A DNA stretch of 64,000 nt from positions 2,552,607 to 2,616,606 of the forward strand of contig NZ_DS990556.1 in the NCBI RefSeq assembly GCF_000155635.1, given 5' to 3'. Shown here one piece after another: positions 26,227-35,275 of this stretch. The stretch comes from Cyanobium sp. PCC 7001 (GTDB taxonomy: Bacteria > Cyanobacteriota > Cyanobacteriia > PCC-6307 > Cyanobiaceae). A program made the position numbers and the translations under genes. The notes under the pieces are model-generated. The model did not search any database. It saw only the letters and a program-made list of their open reading frames with translations, and was not told where the DNA came from. Every line of letters starts with the position of its first letter. The first letter of the stretch is position 1.

Positions 26227-27738
26227 TTGTTTTGGCGCCGTAGGCTAACGAGGGCTGCCGATGTCTTCCGTGAGCAGCGCGATAGCGCTCGCAGGCAGCG
26301 CGACAGGCTTGTTGCTCGCGTCAAGCGTCTCTCCCGTGAGCTCAGCCAGGAGCGTCAGCAGGCCCTGTTGCCGCCCTACAGCTCCCTGAGCACAGGCCCC
26401 GCTGCCTCCAGCGAGGACCAGATCTGGTGGCCGGAACGCCTCCTGCCGAACGTCACGGGCACCGCCACGAATCCCGGCCCGGATGTGGCCTTCGTGACGG
26501 TGGCCAACGATCGCTTCCTTCCCGGTCTCGAGGCCCTGCTGCTTTCGCTGCGGGCCGTGTATCCAGAGCTCTCCAGTCCGGTCGTGGTCTTCCATGACGG
26601 CAGCCTCGGTTCCGTGGCACGTGCCGAGCTTGAAGCCATCCATCCCCGCGTGCGCTTTGAGGTTCCCCATCCTTCCTGGGCGGACGCTCTTCCCCTGGAT
26701 TCGCCCAACCGTGAGCGGATCGGCCTGCTGGGTTATCTGAATACCTATGCCTTCGCGCTGGAGGGTTTTCGTCGGGTGATCGTGCTGGATTCCGATGTGC
26801 TGGTCCTCGGGCCACTCGATCCCCTGTGGGCCCCGGGGGAGGCTTTCCGTGCCGTGCCCGATTGCGGGGCACTCCCCTATGGCCTTGTCAGTGCCCACAC
26901 GGGCAAACCCGTCTTGAATTCGGGGATGATCTCCATCCCGGGCTGGGCCCTCGGGCCAGCCATGCTGGATCGGATGCATCGTCTCATCAGCCTGGCCGCC
27001 CAGCCGGTGTGTCCTCTTCTGGACAGTTTCGCGGATCAGAAGGTCTGGAATCTTCTGTTTGCTGAGCATTCAGTGGAGCTGATGCCTGTCAATTTCAACT
27101 GCAACATCAAGTATGTGGTGCAGTTCCTTGAGGGCTGCACCGAGGGTCTCTCCCTTGTCCACTTTGCCGGTCCCAAGCCATGGCTGCGTGATGCCCAGCC
27201 AAGAGCGCGTTCCAAGTCCGTGGTGGATCACTGGCTATGGATCCGCCATCACCGCGAGCTCCTCTGCGCCGAGCGCCTGAGGCAGTACGAAGGCTTTCTT
27301 GCCAGCCGAGCTGCCCTGCCCGAGCTGGTGCCGGCTCCGCGTTCAAGGCCGGCCCTGCTGGCCGACGACCCCGCTGCTCTGCGGTTGGAACTGCCCACCG
27401 ATCACGGCCTGCATCTGCTGCTGCCGTCGGCGGACACTTCCCAGTGGCCTCCTTCGGAGTGGCCCTCCGACTGGCAGACCCTGGTGGCAGAACTGGCTGA
27501 GCAGCAACCGCTCCACCTCTGGGCCCCCTTCTGCCTCCGGTCCATCCTGGCCAGCCTGGTGTGGCACCCCGCGATCCGTCTGGAGTTCATCCTGTTGGAG
27601 CGCCCCTTCAGTGCCCCCGACCTTGTGGACCAGGGCGGATGTGCCTTCGTGCCCTGGCGGGGCTCCCTGCGCGCGTCCTTGCGGGCGGCGGTGGAGCGGC
27701 GACTTCAGGCCATGTCGATCCGCTGGGTCGGCTCCTGA
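26227..27738 (+). CDS. GT8-like glycosyltransferase
   Basis: 503 residues from a TTG at 26227, six bases after kpsE. The first 50 residues are a basic coiled coil (FREQRDSARRQRDRLVARVK). Residues 85-330 are a GT-A domain of the GT8 type: VAFVTVANDRFLPGLEALLL, VIVLDSDVLVLGPLDPLW with the metal-binding DSD at 188-190, KPVLNSGMISIPG, FADQKVWNLLF, MPVNFNCNIKY and LVHFAGPKPWL. The C-terminal 150 residues are not recognised. It probably adds a hexose to the capsule repeat. Its 3' end overlaps the convergent gene by 34 bp. Confidence 0.8.
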   Translation: MFWRRRLTRAADVFREQRDSARRQRDRLVARVKRLSRELSQERQQALLPPYSSLSTGPAASSEDQIWWPERLLPNVTGTATNPGPDVAFVTVANDRFLPGLEALLLSLRAVYPELSSPVVVFHDGSLGSVARAELEAIHPRVRFEVPHPSWADALPLDSPNRERIGLLGYLNTYAFALEGFRRVIVLDSDVLVLGPLDPLWAPGEAFRAVPDCGALPYGLVSAHTGKPVLNSGMISIPGWALGPAMLDRMHRLISLAAQPVCPLLDSFADQKVWNLLFAEHSVELMPVNFNCNIKYVVQFLEGCTEGLSLVHFAGPKPWLRDAQPRARSKSVVDHWLWIRHHRELLCAERLRQYEGFLASRAALPELVPAPRSRPALLADDPAALRLELPTDHGLHLLLPSADTSQWPPSEWPSDWQTLVAELAEQQPLHLWAPFCLRSILASLVWHPAIRLEFILLERPFSAPDLVDQGGCAFVPWRGSLRASLRAAVERRLQAMSIRWVGS

Positions 27739-28610
27739 GGTGCAGCCGGCATCTCCTCCTCAAACGCCGCAGCCGCCAGCGGGTAGAACTCCGGATCCAC
27801 CAGCCGTTCCATGACGGCATCGTTGCCGCCGCTTTTGTTGATCGTGAGGAAGAGGCTTTTCAGCGGAACGGAGCGCCTGGCTGGCCGGACCCGGCGCCCA
27901 TCGGCGGACAGTTCAGGGAATTCGAGGCTGAGCGAGGGGTTGAGCAGGGCGCTGGGAACTCCCAGGCGCAGGGTGTGATGCTTGAACCAGAGGTCGTCCG
28001 CATGGCCGGCCAGCCGCAGGGCGGCCTTGAGATCACACACCCCGGCATGCAGCTGACTGAGCCGGTAGCAGATTCCATCCTTGCCTGTGGGCACCGTGAG
28101 CGGATGGGGTGAAGTGAGGGAGGGATCGTGCTTGATCCAGCGGTGGTACGGCGCAATCCTCCCGTCTTCCACGACCATGCGACGGCCGCGGAACCCCACC
28201 ACGCAGCCCAGTCGCTCCTGAGCTTCCAGCAGGCGGGTCAGCCAGGTTCTGGGGTAGAGGGTGTCGTCGTCGGCGGTGATCAGGTAGGGGTCCTGACGCC
28301 GTTGTTCAGTCGAGAGGAGACTGATCATGGGCAGCAGTTTGCGGTACGACCCCGAGTTCTCCACCATGTGGCAGTGGAGGGGAATGGCCGTGCGTCGCGA
28401 ACGCTCGATCCTGCGCTGGATGAAGCCTGGAATGGCGGCAAATCCCTGATCGAGCAGGTAGGGCTCCTGTGAGAGGAACAGGTGCAGCGACACCGGCCGA
28501 CTGGCATCCGGCGGAATCTGTTGCAGCAGGGTGTCCAGGGTGCGCCGCAGCGCACCTTCGCGGCCCCGGATCGAGGTGAGGCCGATCAGCACCGGAACCG
28601 TTTTTCTCAT
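27705..28610 (-). CDS. Glycosyltransferase family 2-like protein
   Basis: 301 residues. The N-terminus VPVLIGLTSIRGREGALRRT and the segment DPYLITADDDTLYPRTWLTRLL show a GT-A nucleotide-binding domain with a DDD metal motif; YPRTWL after it is typical of enzymes that act on short oligosaccharides. A DDLWFKHHTLRLG motif later in the chain agrees with the family's acceptor region. Likely a capsule sugar transferase; donor unknown. The ATG overlaps the stop of the upstream gene (ATGA, 28607-28610), so the two are translationally coupled. Confidence 0.7.
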   Translation of the reverse strand: MRKTVPVLIGLTSIRGREGALRRTLDTLLQQIPPDASRPVSLHLFLSQEPYLLDQGFAAIPGFIQRRIERSRRTAIPLHCHMVENSGSYRKLLPMISLLSTEQRRQDPYLITADDDTLYPRTWLTRLLEAQERLGCVVGFRGRRMVVEDGRIAPYHRWIKHDPSLTSPHPLTVPTGKDGICYRLSQLHAGVCDLKAALRLAGHADDLWFKHHTLRLGVPSALLNPSLSLEFPELSADGRRVRPARRSVPLKSLFLTINKSGGNDAVMERLVDPEFYPLAAAAFEEEMPAAPQEPTQRIDMA

Positions 28611-31018
28611 GCCAGGTACCCCTCCCGGATCAGCCGGCGCCAGGTGGGCAGCCGCAGACTGCAGCCGTACTCGAAGTCGGACGAAATCGTGGTGGGGGCG
28701 CCTCGCATGAGGTACAGGGGTTGCTCCAGCCAGGCGATCGCCCCCTCCCCGAAGCGCCGCAGCAGCCGCTCACGGAACTCCACATCCCCACGGGAGCGCA
28801 CCGGGTAGAACCCGCCCAGCTCCACGGCCGTGCTGCGCCGCACCATCAAGGTGGTGATGCCATCGCCGACAGCCCGGGTGCCATCGCCATCGGGCTGGGG
28901 GTGGCCCGTGGCCTCATCCAGACGCACATGCTGGGCGTAGCAGGCCAGCTTGCCGCCCTGGAGCGCCTCCCACTGCCGTTCCAACCGCAGGGGATGGGAG
29001 AGATCGTCATCGTCCTGGATCGCCAGCAGCTCCGAGCGGCTGGCCGCGATCGCCACGTTGCGGCAGGCGTACTGGCCGCGGTTGCTGTTCTGCCGCAGCA
29101 GTTTCAGTGGCAGGTTCCTGCCGTAGTGGTGCAGATCGATCAGCTGCGCCAGGGCTTCCGCCTCCACCGCAGGTGATCCGTCATCCACCACCAGGATCTC
29201 CTCGGCAGGCAGCGTCTGCAGAGCCAGAGCCTCAAAGGTCTGTGCCAGGCGCTCCAGGTCCGGCCGAAACGTGGTGATCACCACGGCGATGGAAGCCCCG
29301 GTCCTGGGAGATCGCCAGCGTTCGCTGTGCCGCCAGTGCTCCAGAACCCGCTCGAATGTGCCCCGCACCCCCCCGGATCCGTCTCCTGCAAGCGGCAGCA
29401 GATCGGGCACCTGCCTGGCTTCCGCCCACAGCCGCAGCAGGGATGTGGTGTGGGCGCCGAGCCCCGCACAGGCAGCCTCCAGGACCGCCGACTCCTCCCC
29501 ACCCTGCCAGCAGCGTCCTGCAGCCCCCGGATTGATCTCCTGCAGGCGGCGCAGGAGGCTGATGCGGTCCTTCACGCCGCCCGTGAAGCGCAGCAGCACC
29601 AGGAGTTGCCAGCGCATCAGCTCCATCTCCTGGTCGGCCCCGGCACTGGGTGCCACCAGATACCGGTGCAGCCGCACGGTTCCTTCCAGGACCGTGCCGC
29701 CCTGCAGGGACAGCCAGGAACCATCCAGAGGAAAGCGCCTCAGGTCGCGCAGCAGGACGCGCAGCAGCTCCGCCTGCCACCACACCCGCGGCAACAGCCG
29801 CTCGAACAGCTGGATCAGGGCCTGTTGCCGTTCCACCGGCAAGGCCATCACGGTCTCCCTGTCCAGCACCAGAAGCCCCTTCAGGAGCAGCAGGCAGGCT
29901 GAGGGCGGCTGGCGCTGGGGTAGCTGGCTGCAGCTGGCAGGACTCAGCTGCAGCACCAGCTCCTTCAGCAGCAGGATGTTGGACCCCACCCCCCGAAGGG
30001 CCTCCGCCAGCTGACGCTGCAGCAGGCGCCGCCGCTGACCGTCTCCGAGTCTGGAGGCTTCATCGATCTGATCCACCACGGTGTCCACCGCTGCGGCCAG
30101 GGCTTCGACAAGCCCGGGGTCCCGCCGCAGGCTGCCACTGTCGAGGGTCCGCAGCAGGCGCGTGGCCCGCAGCAACGGATCCTCGAGGCGCCGCGCTGCG
30201 GTGAGGGTGTGGCGGCGGAGTCCCTCCCCCACGGCGGCCAGCTGGAGGTCTCGCGTGTTGAGGCCTCCGATCAGGGCCTCGCAGGCGGACCACACCCATG
30301 GCGGCGGGGGCTGGGTTGGCGCCTCGCCTGCCGTGGCAGTCAGCAGATCCCGCAGGTGCCCGGCCATCTGCACGGCGAAGCCAACCTGCTCGTCCTCCGG
30401 CAGCAGATGCACCAGTGCCACCAGCTGATCGGCCTGGTCCGCACTCGGCTCGTCGTCGGGGCCAATCCAGCCGCTGGGATCAACGGGTGGCCGCCAGCGC
30501 TGCCCAGGCCAGCTGCGGCCATCAATCCGGTGCCGCAGCCGTCGTTCCTGCTGGAGCAGGCCCAGGAGCCCGGCCGCTCCGTACGGCGCCGCCGCTGCGG
30601 CCAGTCGGTAGGCGCGGATCGCCGCGGACAGCTCGGATCTGCAGGGTTCTTCCCAGGGGAGATCCGCCAGGTTGCAAATCCGATTGGCCAGTCCGGGCAG
30701 CTCCGCCAACGCCGGAACCCCGTTGGCGGAAGTCAGGAGCCCACGACTCCAGTGCACGGGCAGCAGGCCCAGCACCGCTTCGCCAGGCCCGCCGTCAAGG
30801 ACATCACCTTCAGGCAGGCCCTCTGCGCTCTCGAGACTCAGCAGCCAGGGTCTGCAGGCTTCGGGAAGGGCCTGGCCTGGCACCAGGAGCAACTGGTCCA
30901 GGCCCCCAACGAAGACGTAGTGCCCCACCCCAGGCAGCGCATGCAGCCGCTGAACCAGTCCCTGCAGATTGAGCTGGGTGTGGACGTCCAGGGTGATCGG
31001 CCAGGCGAGGATGGACAC
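28607..31018 (-). CDS. Large glycosyltransferase: unknown N-terminal domain plus C-terminal GT2
   Basis: 803 residues if started at the GTG at 31018 (the frame is open further up, but only over the divergent gene). The first 560 residues are helical, Leu/Arg-rich and unrecognised. From about residue 572 a GT2 domain follows: SIAVVITTFRPDLERLAQTF, EEILVVDDGSP, NSNRGQYACRNVAI, AIQDDDDLSHPLRLERQW (metal-binding Asp run near residue 670), then GDGITTLMVRRSTAVELGGF. It probably transfers a sugar to the capsule. The next gene on the same strand overlaps its stop codon. Only 17 bp separate its start from the oppositely oriented gene, so its promoter should lie within that gene. Confidence 0.75.
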   Translation of the reverse strand: MSILAWPITLDVHTQLNLQGLVQRLHALPGVGHYVFVGGLDQLLLVPGQALPEACRPWLLSLESAEGLPEGDVLDGGPGEAVLGLLPVHWSRGLLTSANGVPALAELPGLANRICNLADLPWEEPCRSELSAAIRAYRLAAAAAPYGAAGLLGLLQQERRLRHRIDGRSWPGQRWRPPVDPSGWIGPDDEPSADQADQLVALVHLLPEDEQVGFAVQMAGHLRDLLTATAGEAPTQPPPPWVWSACEALIGGLNTRDLQLAAVGEGLRRHTLTAARRLEDPLLRATRLLRTLDSGSLRRDPGLVEALAAAVDTVVDQIDEASRLGDGQRRRLLQRQLAEALRGVGSNILLLKELVLQLSPASCSQLPQRQPPSACLLLLKGLLVLDRETVMALPVERQQALIQLFERLLPRVWWQAELLRVLLRDLRRFPLDGSWLSLQGGTVLEGTVRLHRYLVAPSAGADQEMELMRWQLLVLLRFTGGVKDRISLLRRLQEINPGAAGRCWQGGEESAVLEAACAGLGAHTTSLLRLWAEARQVPDLLPLAGDGSGGVRGTFERVLEHWRHSERWRSPRTGASIAVVITTFRPDLERLAQTFEALALQTLPAEEILVVDDGSPAVEAEALAQLIDLHHYGRNLPLKLLRQNSNRGQYACRNVAIAASRSELLAIQDDDDLSHPLRLERQWEALQGGKLACYAQHVRLDEATGHPQPDGDGTRAVGDGITTLMVRRSTAVELGGFYPVRSRGDVEFRERLLRRFGEGAIAWLEQPLYLMRGAPTTISSDFEYGCSLRLPTWRRLIREGYLA

Positions 31019-31035
31019 CCATCTTCGCGTCCCGC

Positions 31036-31956
31036 TTGAGGCACCTCGATCTCCTTGTCGCCGCACCAGGGGATCCCGCCGTATTCGCAGGGTGGGGGGA
31101 TGTGGCCTTCGCCCAGAGCCTGCAGCGGGCCTTTCGCGCCAAGGGGGTGGCCACAAGGCTGCTGTTCCGCGATACCTACGAGACGGCGCCGCTCCCCCCC
31201 CATGACACCACCCTGCTGGTGCTGCGGGGTAAGTTCCGCCCCAAGCCGGCCTGGCTAGAGCACTGTCCCCACAGGCGGCGCCTGCTCTGGCAGATCAGCT
31301 GGCCCCTCGACATCAGCCGCGAAGAGCTGGCGTCCTATCACCGTGTGTTTGTGGCCTCCCGGCAGGACCGCAAGCGGCTGGCCTACCTCAGCGGGCGACC
31401 CACCCACGTGTTGCTGCAGGCCACGGACTTTCGCTGTTTCGGCACTCCGCCCTTGCCCTCCAGGGGCCTGCTGTTCGTCGGCAACACCCGCGGCGTGGAT
31501 CGTCCCTTGATTCTTGCCTTTGCCCGCAGTGGCATCCCTCTCACCATCATCGGGGCCGGTTGGGATCGGTATGGCATCCAGGCTGAGCGCGAGAGCATCA
31601 GCAATCACGAATTGCCCAAGCTGTATGCCCAGAGCCTGGCTGTGCTCAACGATCACCATGGCGCCATGCGCGACTTCGGCTATCTCAACAACCGCGTCTT
31701 CGACGTGCTCGCCTGCGGTGTTCCGGTGATCACCGACATGGCACCGGGATGTCCCGACGCCCTGTTGCCCGGCGTGGTGGTGCATGGTCCGGATCACGAT
31801 CCATGGCAGACACTCCGGGAGGTGATGGCTCGTCGTGACCAGGCGGGTCTGATGGCGCAGATCGCAGCCTGTGTGGCTTCGGAGCATGGGTTTGAAGCCC
31901 GGGCCGAGGTGATGTTGCGCATCTGCCGAGGGGAGGTCGCAGAAATGGTGCGGTGA
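31036..31956 (+). CDS. Glycosyltransferase, GT4/CgeB-like
   Basis: 306 residues. The start is uncertain: a TTG at 31036 is used. The C-terminal domain shows GLLFVGNTRGVDRPLI, SNHELPKLYAQSLAVLNDHH and YLNNRVFDVLACGVPVITD, the pattern of the short glycosyltransferase domain found in CgeB-like and related GT-B enzymes (the acidic DVLACG region replaces the classical E-x7-E). The N-terminal domain has AAPGDPAVFAGWGDVAFAQSL. Likely adds a sugar in capsule assembly. The gene is alone on its strand between two minus-strand genes. Confidence 0.75.
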   Translation: MRHLDLLVAAPGDPAVFAGWGDVAFAQSLQRAFRAKGVATRLLFRDTYETAPLPPHDTTLLVLRGKFRPKPAWLEHCPHRRRLLWQISWPLDISREELASYHRVFVASRQDRKRLAYLSGRPTHVLLQATDFRCFGTPPLPSRGLLFVGNTRGVDRPLILAFARSGIPLTIIGAGWDRYGIQAERESISNHELPKLYAQSLAVLNDHHGAMRDFGYLNNRVFDVLACGVPVITDMAPGCPDALLPGVVVHGPDHDPWQTLREVMARRDQAGLMAQIAACVASEHGFEARAEVMLRICRGEVAEMVR

Positions 31957-31984
31957 AGCTCTGGTGGTTTCTTCGGGGGTTCGT

Positions 31985-32503
31985 TCAGCGGGATGTTTTG
32001 CCAGTCGCGGAGGACGCTTTGGCTTTGGCGGTCGCCGGTGGAGCTGGGAGGGCGCCGAAGCCGGCCTGATCGAGCAACTGCTCCACTTCATCGACGTAGA
32101 GCTGAAACCCTTCAAGCTCAAGGGCCTGTTCCCTGAGATCGGCTGGCAGATCGGCCCAGGGATCTGCCTTGCCCGCCTTCGCATCACGTTTGAGCTTGAG
32201 GGCAGCAGCCTCTTTGAGCAGGCTGTGGAACTCCGGGAAGTCCGGGTCCTGCAGCAGAGCACGGCTCAGTTCCCTGGCCGCCACCACGCCCTTTTTGTTG
32301 GCCAGCAGTTCCTTGACCCGAACAGTGGTGGCCTTGCGCCAGGCCCGCCATTCGCTGGGCGTGCGCTGTTCGGGGTTGCCCAGCAGGCCGGCCAGCTTCC
32401 GTCTGGGGGCTGGCCGGCGAGATAGGCCGAGGCTTCGGAGGATCCGTTTCAGGAATCCACCCTTTGAAGGAGCTCTGCGGGGTGTCTTGGCAAGATCAGG
32501 CAT
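31985..32503 (-). CDS. Hypothetical basic protein
   Basis: 172 residues, not recognised. The N-terminal 50 residues are strongly basic (RRAPSKGGFLKRILRSLGLSRRPAPRRK), the middle is helical and charged (VAARELSRALLQDPDFPEFH, EAAALKLKRDAKAGKADPWA) and the C-terminal third (FQLYVDEVEQLLDQAGFGAL) ends in an Ala/Lys/Ser-rich tail. No signal peptide, membrane helix or catalytic motif. Its GC-rich third-position pattern fits a real gene. It lies tail to tail with the CgeB-like gene, 28 bp apart. Function unknown. Confidence 0.6.
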   Translation of the reverse strand: MPDLAKTPRRAPSKGGFLKRILRSLGLSRRPAPRRKLAGLLGNPEQRTPSEWRAWRKATTVRVKELLANKKGVVAARELSRALLQDPDFPEFHSLLKEAAALKLKRDAKAGKADPWADLPADLREQALELEGFQLYVDEVEQLLDQAGFGALPAPPATAKAKASSATGKTSR

Positions 32504-32734
32504 GGAGCGAGAGGGGGATGGGCCGCCGTTGATGACCGGCCAGCGGCCTCAGTGGGGGCATCAAACAAAGTTTACCCTTTTACCCTGCTTCCTCTCAGTG
32601 TGGAACAACGATTTGCTCAGGATGGATCGTGGTCTTCGTTCTCATCTCGTGGGTTGGGTGGCGAACCTCAGATGAGTGGATGTTCACTTCTTCTTTCAGT
32701 GCTTGGTTCCGAAATATTCTTCTTGTGCGGAAGT

Positions 32735-33886
32735 TTAGGTGGCAGCGCCAAGCTCTTTGAGTTGGCGCTTTAATCTGCTGTTTTCGGAAGCTTTTCGCGC
32801 CATCTTGTGAATCACCATGAGCGCAATTCTGGCGTAGGCATCGGGGGATACAGCTTCGACCAGGTTGGACACTTCGCGAAGGCCATCCGGAAGGTCACTT
32901 TCTGGGACAGCAGGTGGAGCTGGCGGAGTTCCATTCTCCAGGGCATACAGATGGTCATAGTTGATGCCGGCATAGCTGATACCGAACTCCGTTTGCAGGG
33001 TCAGCAACTCCTGGGCATGGGTTGAGCTCAGATAGTCTCTCCACTCATGCTTGAGTCTGGCTGGCTCGAAGTCACCGCTTGCGGCGCATTCCTGAAGCGC
33101 GAGAATCAATTGCCGTGTGTCAGGCGTGAACGTGTGGGCGAGATCTCTGTGGAACATTCGCCTATAGGTCAGCAGCATCGCCATCCCCTCAGCCGTGAGT
33201 GACTGGTTCTGAGCACCACTGGTGGGCAAGGAAACCTGTGCAAGATCCACTCCCGATGCATGCGTTTGAACCACGCCAACAAAGTCGTCGACCACTGAAC
33301 TGGATTTCAGCGATTCTCGCTCAAAGGCGGTGAAGCGTGTGCCCTCTGGGAACACCGATTTCCAGGCTCTCAGAACGCCTGAAAACTCATGCTTCCAGCC
33401 GATCGGGGAGGGCAGCTCATGGTGGGCCTTGATGGACTGCTGAGCGCTGGAGAGGAACAGGGATCCAGGCTCGCGCACGTAGGCCAGGATGCATACTTTT
33501 CCCACGCCATGGGATTCAAGAAACTCTCGAAGTTCCGCTATGCTAGAACGATCAAGACGCGTGAGATATTCGTCGCTGAATACCAGCGTCTTGCAGGCTT
33601 GATGAACTTCAAGTTCTTCCGCGATCAACTGCTTCTGAAGGGCGCGATGCTCTGCATAGTCAGCCTCTGATCTGAATCGCAGGCGATCCACCCTGCTGAT
33701 GTTGCCGTTGTGAAAGGCGAAATAGAGACTGCGGTGATTCAGGCCAGACTTGGCTCCAGTCATTCCTGCGGCAAGAATCCCAAACTGCTGCCAGTGCTGG
33801 TAGTTGGCTTTGAGGAAAGACTGGATTGCGGTTGAACCAGCTTTAGGGGCTCCAATGTGGACGATGGCTTGACGACTGCCGGGCAT
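32735..33886 (-). CDS. Sulfotransferase-family protein
   Basis: 383 residues. The P-loop-like PAPS-binding segment is at residues 10-19 (HIGAPKAGSTAIQ), and the second co-substrate motif is seen in CILAYVREPGSLFLSSAQQS. The C-terminal portion is a helical region without known motifs. It would move a sulfate from 3'-phosphoadenylyl sulfate to a sugar hydroxyl. It starts opposite another sulfotransferase gene (34220) across a 333-bp AT-richer gap. Together with three more downstream this implies a sulfated glycan. Confidence 0.78.
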   Translation of the reverse strand: MPGSRQAIVHIGAPKAGSTAIQSFLKANYQHWQQFGILAAGMTGAKSGLNHRSLYFAFHNGNISRVDRLRFRSEADYAEHRALQKQLIAEELEVHQACKTLVFSDEYLTRLDRSSIAELREFLESHGVGKVCILAYVREPGSLFLSSAQQSIKAHHELPSPIGWKHEFSGVLRAWKSVFPEGTRFTAFERESLKSSSVVDDFVGVVQTHASGVDLAQVSLPTSGAQNQSLTAEGMAMLLTYRRMFHRDLAHTFTPDTRQLILALQECAASGDFEPARLKHEWRDYLSSTHAQELLTLQTEFGISYAGINYDHLYALENGTPPAPPAVPESDLPDGLREVSNLVEAVSPDAYARIALMVIHKMARKASENSRLKRQLKELGAAT

Positions 33887-34219
33887 GCTGGCGACTGCTG
33901 AAAGGTTTCCTTGGGCTTGGGAGGTGGGAATTAAGGCGAGTGACTTGACGCCACCATGGCCGTGACTTTGAATATTCTATTGATTGAATCGGCGGTAGTT
34001 TATCATGCGGTCTAATCTTTTGCCTCTCGTCGCTGAGGCTTCGCTGTTCTCCTGGGTTCTCGCATGGTGGTCCTGTTCCACGAGTTTGTCCAGGACATAG
34101 GCCTATTGCCCCAGTCATGAGTGATCAATTGGCAGGGCTTTCTCTAGCCATACTGTCCAGGCTCTGCCTTGGTGCTCTCCTCTCTTGGTTCCCCTCCTTG
34201 AAGATGCGATGATCACCCC
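33887..34219. promoter_or_regulatory. Divergent 333-bp intergenic region between two sulfotransferase genes
   Basis: No gene. AT-rich at 33965-34010 and GC-poorer throughout. It must contain the promoters for the two divergent sulfotransferase genes. A sequence TAGAAT read on the minus strand near 33975-33980 could be a -10 box for the leftward gene, but with no convincing -35 partner. No repeats noticed. Confidence 0.35.
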
Positions 34220-35275
34220 ATGGCCCCTCTTGTCTTCGTCCTCAGGCCCTCCCCACAGGGCCAGAAGATCTGTCGCCGCGTCCTCAAAGGACTCGGCCTA
34301 GCCGTCACCGAGGCTTCGCCGGATTCGGAGCGGGCATCCGGTCACACCGTGTTCATGGGAGCCGGGCTGATCGAGCGGTACCGCGACCTCGCGCATCGCT
34401 TCCCCACCAGCCGTTTCATCCTCCTCGTGCCCCGACCGTTGGAATCGGCCATGGGTCATGCAGGATCCGAAAGGGACACCAGTGAAGGCCTGGTGGCCCT
34501 GGGTCAGGAGGTCGAAGCCTTTTTTGCTGATCAGCCTGAGCGGTTGCTGACGGTGCAGCTCCCCAGTCAGGAGGGCAGGGTTGCACTCAAACGTTTCCTG
34601 CAGCTTCCTGAACCGCAAGTTTCGCCATCCCCTGGGTCAGACCTCGCGACCAGACGCTTGAGGCGCCAGCGTCGCGAACGGGCGAGAACGAAAGTGTTCT
34701 GCATTGGGTTTCACAAGACCGGCACCACAAGCCTGGAGCGCGCTCTTGAATACCTGGGGTATCGCGTGATCGGGCGTAGGCGCCTCAGCAGAGCGCGCTC
34801 GCTGGAAGAACTTTTCGCCAGCTGCTGTGAGCTTGTTCCACGCTACAATGCTTTTCAAGATAATCCCTGGCCCATCTTCTTCAAGGATCTCGATGCTCGG
34901 TATCCTGGCAGTAAATTCATTCTTACGGTTCGTTCTCCCGATGAATGGCTGCGCAGCCAGCTCAAACACTTTGGCGCAAAGTCGTCACAGATGCGGCAGT
35001 TGATCTATGGGGTTGGCTCTCCATTGGGTCATGAGGACATCTATCGCGATCGCTTCAACCAGCACAACCAAGAGGTTCTTGAGTACTTCCACGACCGACC
35101 GTCCGATCTGTTGGTGCTGGATCTCACGGCCGGCGATGGCTGGGAGAAGTTATGCCCTTTTCTCGGTCACTCCATTCCGGACGTTCCCTTCCCCCGCTCC
35201 AACACGGCCCAGGACCGCCTCCAACGGGAACAACTCCAGAGCCGTTCCCTTTCTCGGCGGGGCTCAGAGGCCTAG
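34220..35275 (+). CDS. Sulfotransferase with an N-terminal degenerate duplicate domain
   Basis: 351 residues. The active domain is residues 155-351: KVFCIGFHKTGTTSLERALE (PAPS P-loop, 162-171), YPGSKFILTVRSPDEWLRSQ (3'-phosphate motif) and the end HNQEVLEYFHDRPSDLLVLD. The first 135 residues repeat this plan with key residues lost: VFVLRPSPQGQKICRRVLKG aligns to the P-loop, FPTSRFILLVPRPLESAM to the second motif and GQEVEAFFADQPERLLTVQL to the third. The sequence is therefore a tandem duplication in which the first copy is probably non-catalytic. The N-terminal copy may be structural or bind the acceptor. Confidence 0.75.
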   Translation: MAPLVFVLRPSPQGQKICRRVLKGLGLAVTEASPDSERASGHTVFMGAGLIERYRDLAHRFPTSRFILLVPRPLESAMGHAGSERDTSEGLVALGQEVEAFFADQPERLLTVQLPSQEGRVALKRFLQLPEPQVSPSPGSDLATRRLRRQRRERARTKVFCIGFHKTGTTSLERALEYLGYRVIGRRRLSRARSLEELFASCCELVPRYNAFQDNPWPIFFKDLDARYPGSKFILTVRSPDEWLRSQLKHFGAKSSQMRQLIYGVGSPLGHEDIYRDRFNQHNQEVLEYFHDRPSDLLVLDLTAGDGWEKLCPFLGHSIPDVPFPRSNTAQDRLQREQLQSRSLSRRGSEA

